DNA of 64,000 nt from an uncultured Clostridia bacterium (GCA_947178255.1 CAMWXP010000003.1:1-64000), one strand, 5' to 3'; shown: positions 44,454-54,300, counted from the stretch's first letter. Made by a program: numbers and translations. The notes: generated from the letters alone by a model not told the origin.

Positions 44454-44798
44454 CTACACTATAAGCTTAAAGTATTCAACAAGCGTTTTGCCGCCCTTTA
44501 CTTTTAGCGCATAGCTTGTGCCGTTATGCGTAAAGCACACCTTTTTGCCGAACACACCCGTAACTTTGAGGTCGGTCAATTTATCTATGGAATCGGAAAA
44601 CACCTTTTTCATATTGTCCTTTTTGACGGTGACGCCGTTGTCATCGGCGCAAATCAAAATAGGATTGACAAGCGTGACGATTTCGCCGTTTACGCAAAGC
44701 AACAGCCTATTGCCACCCGCGCCCACTACCTCGGCGGCAATGCCCGCGTCGTCGGCGTACCCACACGCTATAAGGTGCTGTAATAATTCTTTATTCAT
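44454..44798 (-). CDS. Unknown 114-residue protein upstream of the PurL-like gene
   Basis: A soluble alpha/beta protein, MNKELLQHLIACGYADDAGI at the start, mostly short beta segments (RLLLCVNGEIVTLVNPILIC, KVTGVFGKKVCFTHNG) and a C-terminal helix. No signal, membrane segment or known motif. AGGAG lies six bases before the ATG and a perfect promoter further up. Its stop is ten bases before the ribosome site of the PurL-like gene, so the two form one operon and may act together. Confidence 0.75.
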   Translation of the reverse strand: MNKELLQHLIACGYADDAGIAAEVVGAGGNRLLLCVNGEIVTLVNPILICADDNGVTVKKDNMKKVFSDSIDKLTDLKVTGVFGKKVCFTHNGTSYALKVKGGKTLVEYFKLIV

Positions 44799-44822
44799 TT
44801 GTAGCTCCTTGGTATTAATATA

Positions 44823-44851
44823 ATTATAATTTATTTACTCATCATTGTCAA
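44823..44851 (-). promoter_or_regulatory. Perfect consensus promoter of the PurL-like operon
   Basis: TTGACA (44846-44851), 17 nt, TATAAT (44823-44828). The leader is only about 20 bases, so there is no room for a purine riboswitch. Confidence 0.88.
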
Positions 44852-44937
44852 TAGAATTTACTATTAGCATCTTTCACGTATGACGAAAATAATTGTTAAT
44901 TCTGCATTCATAATTCCGAATTATTTTCAAAACCCTC

Positions 44938-44966
44938 TTGACTATGTCACTATATTGTTGTATAAT
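44938..44966 (+). promoter_or_regulatory. Promoter of the phosphatase-kinase operon
   Basis: TTGACT (44938-44943), 17 nt, TATAAT (44961-44966). A leader of about 55 bases follows, with CGGAG before the first ATG. Confidence 0.85.
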
Positions 44967-45027
44967 GTAATATGCATACAAGTATACGTATAAGTGTGCG
45001 CAAGCAATACACCACAACGGAGTAATT

Positions 45028-45780
45028 ATGAAGCTACTGACAAGTTCTATCTGCAAGCAAGGCGGACGCGAATACAACCAAGACTACCTCGATCAAATAG
45101 TCTACGACGACGGCGCGTGCCTTGTTGTTTGCGACGGATTGGGTTCGTACTACGGCAGCGAGGTTGCCAGCCGTACCTGCGCCACGCACATTATCGACGC
45201 GTACTCGCAAGTTAAGCAAGTCGACCCCGAACGCGCGGTCAAGCCCGAATATTGCCAGAGCTATATTCAGTCGGCGCACAACCGCGTGGTGGACGAAAAG
45301 GAGCGCAACGCCAAAATCCGCTCGTCCTGCACCACCGTCGCTTGCGTGACCACCGACTTTAACTCGACGGTCATTTCGCACATCGGCGACACGCGCGTGT
45401 ACTTCTTTAAGAACAACAAGCTGCACTTCCAGACCAAGGACCATTCCCTGTCGCAAATCGCGGTGGAAATGGGCAAAATCCCGCTACGCGATATTCGCTC
45501 GGACAAGGACCAAAACAAGCTGACGCGCGTGCTCGGCTCGGATTATTACATTCCGCCCGACTGCGATATCTATAACAATCCCCTTCAACCGGGCGACGCG
45601 TTCATCCTTTGCTCGGACGGGTTCTGGGAGTACGTGTACGAAGAGGAAATGGAGGAGGATTTGCAGTCCTCCGCAACGCCCGAGGAAGCGCTGGCCAAGA
45701 TGGAACAGCGCCTGCTCTCCCGCGTGACCAAGTATAACGACAACTATTCGGCCATTGTAGCTATGGTAAAAGAAGGCTAA
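45028..45780 (+). CDS. PP2C-family protein serine/threonine phosphatase
   Basis: A 250-residue metal-dependent phosphatase. The PP2C motifs are in order: GGREYNQDY, VVCDGLGSYYGSEVA, SSCTTVACV, SHIGDTRVYFF, TKDHSLSQIAVEMG, ILCSDGFWEYV and NDNYSAIVAMV, giving the acidic residues for two metal ions. It would remove phosphate from proteins modified by the kinase encoded next, as in PrpC/PrkC pairs. The kinase start codon is four bases after this stop. Confidence 0.93.
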   Translation: MKLLTSSICKQGGREYNQDYLDQIVYDDGACLVVCDGLGSYYGSEVASRTCATHIIDAYSQVKQVDPERAVKPEYCQSYIQSAHNRVVDEKERNAKIRSSCTTVACVTTDFNSTVISHIGDTRVYFFKNNKLHFQTKDHSLSQIAVEMGKIPLRDIRSDKDQNKLTRVLGSDYYIPPDCDIYNNPLQPGDAFILCSDGFWEYVYEEEMEEDLQSSATPEEALAKMEQRLLSRVTKYNDNYSAIVAMVKEG

Positions 45781-45784
45781 CCGC

Positions 45785-47218
45785 ATGGCAAGAATTCGCA
45801 CAAACAAAAACATATGTTTGTTTTGCTTCGGCGACCTTGACACCGACCGCGTGTGCATGAGCTGTCACCACAAGGCGGACGACGTGCCGTCGCCGCCCCA
45901 CCACCTACCGCAGCGTTCGGTAATCGGACCGCAAAACAGATATCTTATAGGTAAAGCGCTCGGCGAGGGCGGCTTTGGTATTACGTATTTGGGTTGGGAT
46001 TTGCAGCAAGGCATTAAGGTAGCCGTCAAGGAATACTTCCCGTCCGGCTACGTAACTCGCGTCGCGGGCAACAACCAGGTAATTATCAACTCCAAGCAAA
46101 ACCAAGCGGCAAGCAACCGCGGCCTTAAACGGTTCGTGGAGGAGGCGCGCGCGCTCGCCAAAATAAAGAACCTTAACGGCGTGGTAAACGTTCGCGACTT
46201 CTTTTCCGCAAACGGCACCGCATATATCGTTATGGAATTTTTGGACGGCGTGTCGCTTAAAAAATACCTGCAACGCCGTGGCGGCAAGGTGGGCGCGGAC
46301 GAAATACTCACCATTATGCGCCCCGTAATGGACTCGCTTACCCAAGTCCACAAAATCGGGCTTATCCACCGCGATATATCCCCCGACAATATTCTTATAA
46401 CCAAATACAACGAGGTCAAGCTTATTGACTTCGGTGCGTCCAAATACTCCAACCCCGACGGCAGATCGCTGTCCATCGTTCTCAAACAGGGCTTTGCCCC
46501 GCCCGAGCAGTACGACACCCACGGCGAACAAGGCCCGTGGACGGACGTGTACGCGCTGGGCGTTACCATTTACTTTGCAATTACAGGTGTGCTTCCGCCC
46601 GAATCCATTCGCATAATGATGGGCAAGGAAGCGATTAAGCGCCCGTCAGAAATGGGAATCGCTATCGACCCGGGTGTGGAAAACGCGCTTATGAAGGCAC
46701 TTGCCGTCGATAAAAAGAAGCGGTACCAGGACGTACAGCAAATGATTAACGGCCTGTACAATCCCCGCGCGCCGCGCAAGACTGTCGCAGCCGCCACTAC
46801 CCCGCCGCCCGCAGCGCCCAAAAAATCGGTCATTCCCAGAACGGCTATGGGCGTTTCTGCCGAAAAGCCCGTAGAGCCCGAGGTAAAGCCCGCGGCAAAG
46901 GCGTCAGCCGTTAAACAAGCAGTTGCCAAGCCCGAGGTAAAGCCTACGCCTGCGGCAAAGTCCGAAGCGGCAAAACCTGCGACAGCAAGAGCGACGACGC
47001 CGACCGCCAAGCCAGCTACCGCAGTAAAACCGATTGCGAAGCCTACCCCCGCAGCAAAGCCCGCGACGCCTGCAAAGCCGGCGACCGCAACGGAACCCAA
47101 GCAAACAGCAAAACCCGCGACAGCTAAACCCGAAGCGGCAAAGTCCGAAGCAAAGCCGATTACCACGACGACAACTTCCCCTAAAAAATCGGTATTTTCC
47201 AAGCTGTTCAAAAAGTAA
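45785..47218 (+). CDS. Serine/threonine protein kinase with N-terminal zinc ribbon
   Basis: 477 residues. Residues 10-32 hold CLFC and CMSC, a likely zinc ribbon. The kinase domain (about 50-320) is complete: GEGGFGITY, VAVKEYFP with the ATP Lys, HRDISPDNIL, DFGASKY and the GFAPPEQYD-GPWTDVYALG activation segment. Residues about 335-465 are Pro/Ala/Lys repeats (PAAKPATPAKPATA), and the end is a basic amphipathic SVFSKLFKK that could touch the membrane. No transmembrane helix or PASTA domain is present, so this is not PrkC. The Pro/Ala/Lys tail resembles the cytoplasmic tail of the M60-like peptidase. Confidence 0.93.
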   Translation: MARIRTNKNICLFCFGDLDTDRVCMSCHHKADDVPSPPHHLPQRSVIGPQNRYLIGKALGEGGFGITYLGWDLQQGIKVAVKEYFPSGYVTRVAGNNQVIINSKQNQAASNRGLKRFVEEARALAKIKNLNGVVNVRDFFSANGTAYIVMEFLDGVSLKKYLQRRGGKVGADEILTIMRPVMDSLTQVHKIGLIHRDISPDNILITKYNEVKLIDFGASKYSNPDGRSLSIVLKQGFAPPEQYDTHGEQGPWTDVYALGVTIYFAITGVLPPESIRIMMGKEAIKRPSEMGIAIDPGVENALMKALAVDKKKRYQDVQQMINGLYNPRAPRKTVAAATTPPPAAPKKSVIPRTAMGVSAEKPVEPEVKPAAKASAVKQAVAKPEVKPTPAAKSEAAKPATARATTPTAKPATAVKPIAKPTPAAKPATPAKPATATEPKQTAKPATAKPEAAKSEAKPITTTTTSPKKSVFSKLFKK

Positions 47219-47221
47219 TAC

Positions 47222-47250
47222 AAAAAAAGCGACTGCAAAGTCGCTTTTTT
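47222..47250 (+). terminator. Terminator of the phosphatase-kinase operon
   Basis: AAAAAAGCGACT and AGTCGCTTTTTT around GCAA, four bases past the stop. An ATTCGGAATT repeat follows at 47251-47282. Confidence 0.9.
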
Positions 47251-47309
47251 AATTCGGAATTGTGAATTCGGAATGCGGAATTTAGGAAAAGATTTTATTA
47301 AATTAATTA

Positions 47310-47366
47310 TGCGGCTGACGCCTGGATTTCTCGGCTGCACTCGAAATGATGGGCGGCTACGCCGCA
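47310..47366. repeat. Shortened family B element
   Basis: TGCGGCTGACGCCTGGATTT to GGGCGGCTACGCCGCA, 57 bp, lacking the CATCACCCC half. Confidence 0.7.
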
Positions 47367-47368
47367 TT

Positions 47369-47479
47369 AAGGTTGAGATTCTTCGCGGCGCGCTCCGCGC
47401 TTGCTCTGAATGACAAAATAAATTAACTTAGTACAAAACTATTTTTGTCATTCCGAGCAACGCGAGGAATCTCATCCTT
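47369..47479. repeat. Dispersed repeat, family C copy 3
   Basis: AAGGTTGAGATTCTTCGCGG on the left and GAGGAATCTCATCCTT on the right. It ends two bases from the GIY-YIG stop codon. Confidence 0.8.
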
Positions 47480-47481
47480 TT

Positions 47482-47769
47482 TTAATAATCTTCCAAAATA
47501 TCGTTCCAGTCAGGATTAAACGATTTTATAAGTTCCATTTTTTTACTACGCGACCAACCTTTTATTTCTTTTTCGCGCGCAATTGCATTATTCACATACT
47601 GTGTAGTTTCAACATAAACAAGCTTGTTTACATTATATTTTGCCGTAAAGCTATCTGGGTGCACTTGGTTTTCATGCTCAAACATTCGACGGTATATATT
47701 ATCCGTTACACCAGTATATAATACATTGTTATTTTTATTTGTTGCTATGTATACGTAATATGTTTTCAT
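47482..47769 (-). CDS. GIY-YIG nuclease domain protein
   Basis: A 95-residue single-domain protein: YYVYIATNKNNNVLYTGVTDNIYRRMFEHEN carries the GIY-YIG-type core (YVY...YTG), the Arg of the second helix and the conserved His and Glu; KLVYVETTQYVNNAIAREKEIKGW completes the fold. Family members cut DNA one strand at a time; the role of these short chromosomal forms is not known. The ATG at 47769 fits the fold and a promoter abuts it. The gene is enclosed by family C repeats (47369-47479 and 47812-47880). Confidence 0.88.
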   Translation of the reverse strand: MKTYYVYIATNKNNNVLYTGVTDNIYRRMFEHENQVHPDSFTAKYNVNKLVYVETTQYVNNAIAREKEIKGWSRSKKMELIKSFNPDWNDILEDY

Positions 47770-47775
47770 TCTTTC

Positions 47776-47804
47776 AATATAAACCAAATATATAATAAAA
47801 GCAA
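47776..47804 (-). promoter_or_regulatory. Promoter abutting the GIY-YIG start codon
   Basis: TTGCTT (47799-47804), 17 nt, TATATT (47776-47781), six bases, ATG. Confidence 0.5.
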
Positions 47805-47811
47805 GTAGAAT

Positions 47812-47880
47812 AAGGTTGAGATTCTTCGCGGCGCGCTCCGCGCTTGCTCTGAATAACCTGCGGTTGCTTCGTAGGACAAA
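47812..47880. repeat. Family C repeat, partial copy 4
   Basis: AAGGTTGAGATTCTTCGCGG to CTCTGAATAA, then a diverged end with AGGACAAAAG. Same orientation as the left half of copy 3. Confidence 0.7.
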
Positions 47881-47923
47881 AGTATTTTTTACAGCAATAA
47901 CTTTTCTTTCATAATTCCACATT

Positions 47924-47953
47924 AAAAAATCCGTCACTATGTGACGGATTTTT
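47924..47953 (-). terminator. Terminator of mscL
   Basis: AAAAAATCCGTCAC and GTGACGGATTTTT with a TAT loop, just past the mscL stop. Confidence 0.9.
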
Positions 47954-47959
47954 ATGTAC

Positions 47960-48523
47960 TTATTTTTGTTGGGCTTTGAGCAGCTCGCGGATTTCGGCGA
48001 GGATTTGCTCGGCGGTTTCGGGCTTGTTGGCTTCCGCTTCCGCCTTGGCCTTGGCTTCTTCCTCGGCCTGCTGAGCGGCTACGTATTCTATCATTTGCTT
48101 TTTGTTCATGCCCTTAGCTTTAAGCTCGGCTTTGAGCTGCTTGTCGATCTTAGCGCCTTTAAGCTTTTCGGCATTGGAGCGTACCGTGTTGATAGCCTTG
48201 ATGATAAGGAACAGTACCATTGCCGTGATGAGGAAGCTGATTACAGCCATAATGAGCTCGCCCCAGTTGATAAATACGGACTTAGACATATCGATCAACG
48301 CAGGATCGGAAGTAACCACGCCGTTTGCGTCCTTGGCAACGAGCATGGTGATAAGTCCCGACATATCGCCCATCGGTATGGCGTTGATGAGCGGTGTAAA
48401 AACGCCGTTGACCAGCGCCGTCACGATAGCGGTGAACGCCGCGCCGATAATCATACCTACGGCAAGATCGATAACGTTGCCGCGGGTTATGAATTCCTTG
48501 AATTCCTTGAAAAACTTTTTCAT
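47960..48523 (-). CDS. mscL: Large-conductance mechanosensitive channel MscL
   Basis: A 187-residue channel subunit: amphipathic start [33 protein letters not shown], first membrane helix 15-45, an outer loop, second helix about 88-112, then a long charged C-terminal part. MscL opens under high membrane tension to release solutes during osmotic downshock. The C-terminal region (about 125-187, rich in Ala, Glu, Lys) is 35-40 residues longer than usual and looks like a coiled coil. AGAGG precedes the ATG by six bases. Confidence 0.95.
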   Translation of the reverse strand: MKKFFKEFKEFITRGNVIDLAVGMIIGAAFTAIVTALVNGVFTPLINAIPMGDMSGLITMLVAKDANGVVTSDPALIDMSKSVFINWGELIMAVISFLITAMVLFLIIKAINTVRSNAEKLKGAKIDKQLKAELKAKGMNKKQMIEYVAAQQAEEEAKAKAEAEANKPETAEQILAEIRELLKAQQK

Positions 48524-48557
48524 AATGTACCTCTTTTTATTTTTACCTTGCGGTGAA

Positions 48558-48791
48558 TTACCGTCTGTTAAGCTTATCCAGCTCGTCGTTGAGTAGGCGT
48601 AAATTTTCGCGCTCCAAGTCTATCAGCCCGGAGAATGTTTTGAAGTATTCCACATCCTCGTCCGCGGGCGTTTCGTGATTGATAAGCGCCACGATAAATT
48701 CCGACATCGACCGCAAACGTTTTTGTTCCAGCATGTCGAGCTCGGCTTCGCTTTCTTTTATTTTCTTTAACAATTCGCTTTTTTTGGACAT
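48558..48791 (-). CDS. Small coiled-coil protein
   Basis: 77 residues, nearly all helical: heptads of Leu, Ile and Met run from [21 protein letters not shown] and again in [19 protein letters not shown]. No known family. It lies between mscL (34 bp) and the HPt gene (82 bp) on the same strand. AAAGG is near the ATG. Confidence 0.65.
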   Translation of the reverse strand: MSKKSELLKKIKESEAELDMLEQKRLRSMSEFIVALINHETPADEDVEYFKTFSGLIDLERENLRLLNDELDKLNRR

Positions 48792-48873
48792 AGACCTTTA
48801 CCTATACGAACATCTTGCCGTATTATATCACAACGCCTGAAAATTGTAAACTTTTTTTGCGCAGGTAAAATGA

Positions 48874-49227
48874 CTAATCCAAGTTTTTTATGCACTCCAT
48901 AGTGACTATGTAGTCCTCTTTTACCCTTTCCAAATACTGCTCGAACTCCTCGCTGTACTCCGTTTTGCCGCGAAGCACCTCGGTAATAGCGCTTGCCGAG
49001 TGAAACAGCATGGTAAGCGACAGGTTGGAGCATACGCCCTTTAACGTATGCGCGGCGCGGAACGCTTCCTCTATGTTGTGCGCGGCAAGATTTTCGCAAA
49101 GATTGTTAAAGCTGGCGTCGTCCACTACCTTTAACAAAAACCTTTTGATGCGCTCGTCGGTGCGCAGTCTGCTGGTAACGTCGGCATAGCCGCCGCCCAT
49201 TTTTTCGTAACATTCTTCTACTGTCAT
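48874..49227 (-). CDS. Histidine phosphotransfer (HPt) domain protein
   Basis: 117 residues forming one HPt four-helix domain. The phosphorylated His is in AAFRAAHTLKGVCSNLSL (about 60). It would shuttle phosphate between the receiver domains of the hybrid kinase and the response regulator encoded just upstream. The ATG at 49227 has GGAGG five bases upstream; a TTG four codons earlier overlaps that site and is rejected. Confidence 0.9.
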   Translation of the reverse strand: MTVEECYEKMGGGYADVTSRLRTDERIKRFLLKVVDDASFNNLCENLAAHNIEEAFRAAHTLKGVCSNLSLTMLFHSASAITEVLRGKTEYSEEFEQYLERVKEDYIVTMECIKNLD

Positions 49228-49270
49228 AATATCCTCCAAAGAATAATTCTTAATTCTGAATTTTTAATTG

Positions 49271-51328
49271 TTAATTTTCCAGCAGTCCGCCGCCGCTACC
49301 GGTAAGATCGCTGAAAAACTTGTACGAGTTTTTGCCGCCGTACTTGACCGAGTACGCCGCTTGGTCTGCCATGTGCAGCAGCTTGTCGTAGTCGCCGTTG
49401 CATTCATTGGACAGCGCTATACCCATGCTCACGCTTACGGGGAAGCCGTTAAGATCCTTGGTAAGGCAATTGAATATACGGTCTATCTGGTGCTTATCCT
49501 TGTACTGCATAAATATGACGAACTCGTCGCCGCCGAACCGTGCGCAAATATCCGACGAACGGGTGTTGCTGAGCATACGGTCGGCTATCGCCATTATAAG
49601 CTCGTTGCCGAACAAGTGTCCGTGCTTGTCGTTAGCCTTTTTGAGATTGTCCAGATCGAAGAACACCAGCGCGTACAGCTTTTCGCTTTGCGCCGCAAGC
49701 TTTTTGCTTATTTTGCGTTTGGCTGCGCGGGCGTTGAACAGGTTGGTTATTTGATCTCTATCCGCAAGCACTTCGAGCTGCTGAATCTCCTCCGTTTCCT
49801 CGGTGATGTCTATGCACTTGCCGAGCGCGCCCTCGAATTCGGGCTGTTCGCCGTCGTTGCTCCACAACGCGCGAACAATAACCTTGTTCCATTTTTGTTC
49901 GCCGCGAATATTGAGCAAATATTTACCCTCCACTATCGGCGATTCGGGAGTGGAATTTTTGACGCGCGTCAGCAGCTGGTCGAAATCCTTTCTGTTGAAC
50001 ACGCGCGAGCCGAATTCGCTTTCCGCGGGATTGAGTATTTTTTCGGGCAGCTCCAAGTATTCGGAGCTGTAATCGGTAAGCAATATCATCTCCGGCGAGT
50101 TTACGTATTCGAACATTACCTCGCGGGAAAGACTGGCATAGAAGCTGAACTTCATACGCTCATGCTCGAGCAGGCGCACCGTGCGGTTGGAAACGTCGCC
50201 GCCCGAGGTTTTGAGTATATCCTCCACGTTGGCGCGCGTGCCGCGATCCAAGTTTTGACTGGGCGACTCCATATGCAAAGCGCTTCTAAGGTCGTCTTTT
50301 ATGTCGTCCAAGCATTGAAGTATCAACGGGTTGAATGCGCCGCACTCGCCGTTCTGTATCATTTCCACCGCCTTTTCGTGGGTAAATCCGGGCTTGTATA
50401 CGCGTTTACTGGTGAGCGCGTCGTACACGTCGGCAAGCGCAACCACCTGCGCGCCGATGGGAATTTCGTCCTCTTTAAGCCCGTCGGGATAACCCCTGCC
50501 GTCCCAGCGCTCGTGATGCCAACGGCAAATCTGCTCGCCTACGCGGATAAGCGTTTCGTTGTTGCGGTACGGAATATCGGCAAGCAATTTGGCGCCCTCG
50601 GCCGCGTGGCACTTCATTATCTCGAACTCCTCCTGCGTAAGCCGCCCGGGCTTGTTCAGAATATTTTCGGGCACCGACATTTTGCCTATGTCGTGCAGCG
50701 CCGACGCGTTGACTATAACCTTGATGTCGGCCTTTGACAGATTGTATTTGTCGGTGATGAGCATTAGGTGTTTAAGTATCATTTCGGTAAACGTGCTGAC
50801 ATGCAGTATGTGCATGCCGCTCTCGCCGTTACGAAACTCGACTATGTGCGAAAGGATTTCTACCATCAATCGGCTGTCGCGCTCGCGGGCATAAACCTGC
50901 TCGGACAGAATATCCGCCATTTCCTTTTGTTTGAGAGCCAGCATAAAGTTGCTCATAACGCGGTGCTTAACGGTACGCTCGTCGAACGGACGGCTTATGT
51001 AATCGACGGCGCCCAAGTCGTACGCCCTGTCGATGTACGCAGAACCCGTTTCCGCCGATATCATAATGACGGGTATGGTATTAATCCAGCCCTTCTTATT
51101 CATCATTGCCAGCACTTCGAAGCCATCCATTTTGGGCATTACGATATCGAGCAGTATAAGCGATATTTCCAGCTCGTGCTCCTGCAAAATCATTACGGCT
51201 TCCGTGCCGTCCTCCGCCTCGATGATATTGAAGTCGTCAAACAGCATATCGGAGAGCAGCGAACGGTTGAGCTCGGAATCGTCTACGATAAGTATAGTCT
51301 TTTTTGACTTTGTTGATTTGTTGGCCAT
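49271..51328 (-). CDS. Response regulator with HD-GYP, PAS and GGDEF domains
   Basis: 685 residues. A receiver (about 11-130, phospho-Asp in LILLDIVMPKMDG) leads to an HD-GYP domain (about 165-340: HDIGKMSVPENIL, HHERWDGRGYPDG), a PAS-like region (about 390-500) and a GGDEF domain (about 520-680) with intact RFGGDEF. Both a cyclic-di-GMP phosphodiesterase and a diguanylate cyclase are thus in one chain. The start codon is three bases after the hybrid kinase stop. It is the likely output of the phosphorelay. The 43 bases after it contain ATTCAGAATTA-type repeats. Confidence 0.93.
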   Translation of the reverse strand: MANKSTKSKKTILIVDDSELNRSLLSDMLFDDFNIIEAEDGTEAVMILQEHELEISLILLDIVMPKMDGFEVLAMMNKKGWINTIPVIMISAETGSAYIDRAYDLGAVDYISRPFDERTVKHRVMSNFMLALKQKEMADILSEQVYARERDSRLMVEILSHIVEFRNGESGMHILHVSTFTEMILKHLMLITDKYNLSKADIKVIVNASALHDIGKMSVPENILNKPGRLTQEEFEIMKCHAAEGAKLLADIPYRNNETLIRVGEQICRWHHERWDGRGYPDGLKEDEIPIGAQVVALADVYDALTSKRVYKPGFTHEKAVEMIQNGECGAFNPLILQCLDDIKDDLRSALHMESPSQNLDRGTRANVEDILKTSGGDVSNRTVRLLEHERMKFSFYASLSREVMFEYVNSPEMILLTDYSSEYLELPEKILNPAESEFGSRVFNRKDFDQLLTRVKNSTPESPIVEGKYLLNIRGEQKWNKVIVRALWSNDGEQPEFEGALGKCIDITEETEEIQQLEVLADRDQITNLFNARAAKRKISKKLAAQSEKLYALVFFDLDNLKKANDKHGHLFGNELIMAIADRMLSNTRSSDICARFGGDEFVIFMQYKDKHQIDRIFNCLTKDLNGFPVSVSMGIALSNECNGDYDKLLHMADQAAYSVKYGGKNSYKFFSDLTGSGGGLLEN

Positions 51329-51331
51329 TGT

Positions 51332-54300
51332 TTACTCATCCTTTTTAAGAACATATTTTGCCACAAGCTGTTTAAGCTTGTTCATGTCTACGGGTTTGGC
51401 GAGGTGGGCGTTCATGCCCGATTCCAGCGCCGCTTTTACGTCGTCGTCAAACGCGTTAGCCGTCATTGCGATAATGGGAATCGTCTTTGCCCTTTCGTGC
51501 GAACATGCGCGTATCAAGCGCGTAGCCTCGTACCCGTCCATTATCGGCATTTGAATATCCATAAATATAACGTCGTACTTTCCGGGCGGAGAAGCCTCGA
51601 ACTTTTCCAGCACTTCCTTGCCGTTGGTAGCGACGTCGCAAGTAACGCCCTCTATATCCAACAGCTCGGTTAGGATTTCCACATTTATCTCGTTGTCCTC
51701 GGCGGCAAGCACCTTTAATCCGTCTATGGAAATTTCGTCTTGTACGGGCGCTATTTCCGCTTCCGCGCCGTTCGCGTTTATTTGCGCTACCGCGCGGCGG
51801 AAGTTGGACACAAAGAACGGTTTGGACAGGAATAAGTCTATGCCCGCTTCCTTTGCCTCGTCCTCTACGTCCTCGAAATCGAACGAAGTAAGCACGATTA
51901 TCGGTATTTCGCGTCCCACTTTATTGCGTATGCGCCGCGCTGTTTCCACACCGTCCATTTGCGGCATTTTCCAATCGATTAATACGATATTGTACTCCTG
52001 CCTTCTGGCTACCGCACGCTCCACCGCTCTTACGGCGTCCTTGCCGTTAAGCTTGTAATCTACTACCACGCCGGTATCAGCCATAAGCTCCTTGATGTCA
52101 ATACACACGTCTTCCTCATCGTCCACGACAAGCACGCGCGTGACGTTGTGTTTAAGCCAAAAATCTTCTTCCTCTTGCTCGACGTCGGGAACGGCAAGCT
52201 CCAACTCGACGGTAAACTTACTGCCCTTGCCTTGCGCGCTTTCCACCGAAATAACGCCGCCCATAAGATCGACTATATTCTTGGTGATAGCCATGCCGAG
52301 ACCGGTGCCCTGAATGTTTTTGGTAACGGCTGTCGTTTCGCGGCTGAACGGCTCGAATATTGTTTTGACGTACTCCTCGCTCATGCCTAAGCCGTTATCC
52401 TCGATAGTGAACTTGATATGGGCGTGGTTGTGTACCTGCTGCTTTAACGTTTCCACGCGCAAGGATATCTTGCCGCCCGTAGGCGTGTACTTGACTGCAT
52501 TGGAAAGAATGTTCAACAGTATTTGATTAAGCCGCATTTTGTCGCCCAAAACAAACTCGGGCAGCGTGCCCTTGGTGTGGACGTCAAAGCTTTGCTGTTT
52601 GGCATTGGTTTGCGAAACTATCATCGAATACAGCTCTTCCACAAACTCGGGCAAACAGAACGCTTCGATATTGAGCGAGGTCTTGCCGCTTTCTATCTTG
52701 CTCATGTCCAAAATGTCGTTGATAAGGCTGAGCAGGTGCTGACCGGAGTAAGTGATTTTATGCGTGTATTCGCGCACGCGCTCCTCGTTGTCCGCGTCCT
52801 TTGCAAGCAACGTGGCATAGCCTATTATGGCGTTCATGGGCGTGCGAATATCGTGCGACATATTGGACAGGAAATGGCTCTTGGCCTCGTTGGCGCTTTT
52901 TGCAAGCTCCAACGCCTCCTCCAAGCTGCCGCGTAATTCCCTATCCTTGGTGTTGTCGGAAAATACGAGTATGCATTTTTCGGCTCTTTCCGTTTTGGAA
53001 TGATACAGCGTCACGCGGAACCAATACGTATCGCCCGTCTTGGCGTTTTTAAGCTGTATATCGTTTTCCCACGCGTTGCCGTTGCCCAAGGCTTTCAGCC
53101 CTTCGGTAGTAAACGGCGCATGCTCATCCACCGAGGCTTGAAGAATGGAGCGAACGTCGCTGCGTATGGTCTGCATATCCAAGCCCAAAACCTTTTCGGT
53201 GTTGGCGCTTATATATTCCGCCTCGAAAGTATCGGGCGAAAACATTACGAATATGTTGTTGGTATTGAGCGACAAAACGTTGAGCAGCCGCTCGCGCGAC
53301 TCCGTTTCCAGCTTAGATTCGAGAATCCGGTGGCGGTTGTTAAGTATTATGATAACCGTTATAACAACAGCGACAAACGCAAATATGGAGATCATAACGA
53401 TAAGCGTGACGGTGCGGAACCAGCTCATACTGCTGTTTACCGTATCGGTTGGCGAAAGGCCCAAAAGCATCCAATCGCCGAACTCGACAGGCAAATACGT
53501 AAGATAGTACTCCACGCCGTCTCTTGTAATAATGCAAGAACCGGACTTTTGCTCGCCCCAATCGCGCTCTATCTGCTCCACCGTGGCGTGAGTGATTTCA
53601 CACTCGTCCGACTTTAAAAAATCCAGATAGTTGCCCATTATTTCGCTCTTGCCGCCCGAGCGCGCAAGTATCAAACCGTTGGGGCGCGTAACGTAGCATA
53701 TACCAGCCTTGCCAAAGGTGGAAACCTCCAACAGCCCGCTGAAATCGCCCGTTTTAAAGCTTACGGCAATAGCGTTGTAGTAAAAACCGTCAATGGTATT
53801 GGGGGTGGTCTTTACGGCGAACATCATAAACTCCGGCATCGTCTTTTCACTGCCGTCGTCATAAAAGCCTACCACGCCGCAAGTGTCGTCGGTCAATAGC
53901 TCTTCCACACTGCGGCGCACGCGTATGCTTTCCTCGTCGCCGATTGCCGCATTGCCCTCTTCGTCAACCGTTACCATCTTGACCTGAACCTTGTGCGCGT
54001 AATCGGGGACTTTGTCATCGGTAACTTCTTCGCCGACAAAATAGCACGCCGAAAAATCAAACTCATTTATTTGCGACGCAAAAAAATTTTCGAGCTCCTC
54101 GCGGCGCTTATCGCTTTTATCTTTATCGTCGCCGTTCATGTCGTTTACGATTTCGTCTATGTATTGTTGCCAGCTTTTGAGCATCTTGCGGTTAAGCTCT
54201 ATCCTTTGACCGAATCCGTTTTTAACTTGCTCGTATATTTCGGATAGGTGGTTTATGCTTTCGTTATAAATATGCTTGGACGCAAAAACAGAATACAATA

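Noticed and set aside
44799-44851. Purine riboswitch before the PurL-like operon
   Set aside because: The predicted leader is only about 20 bases, too short for an aptamer.
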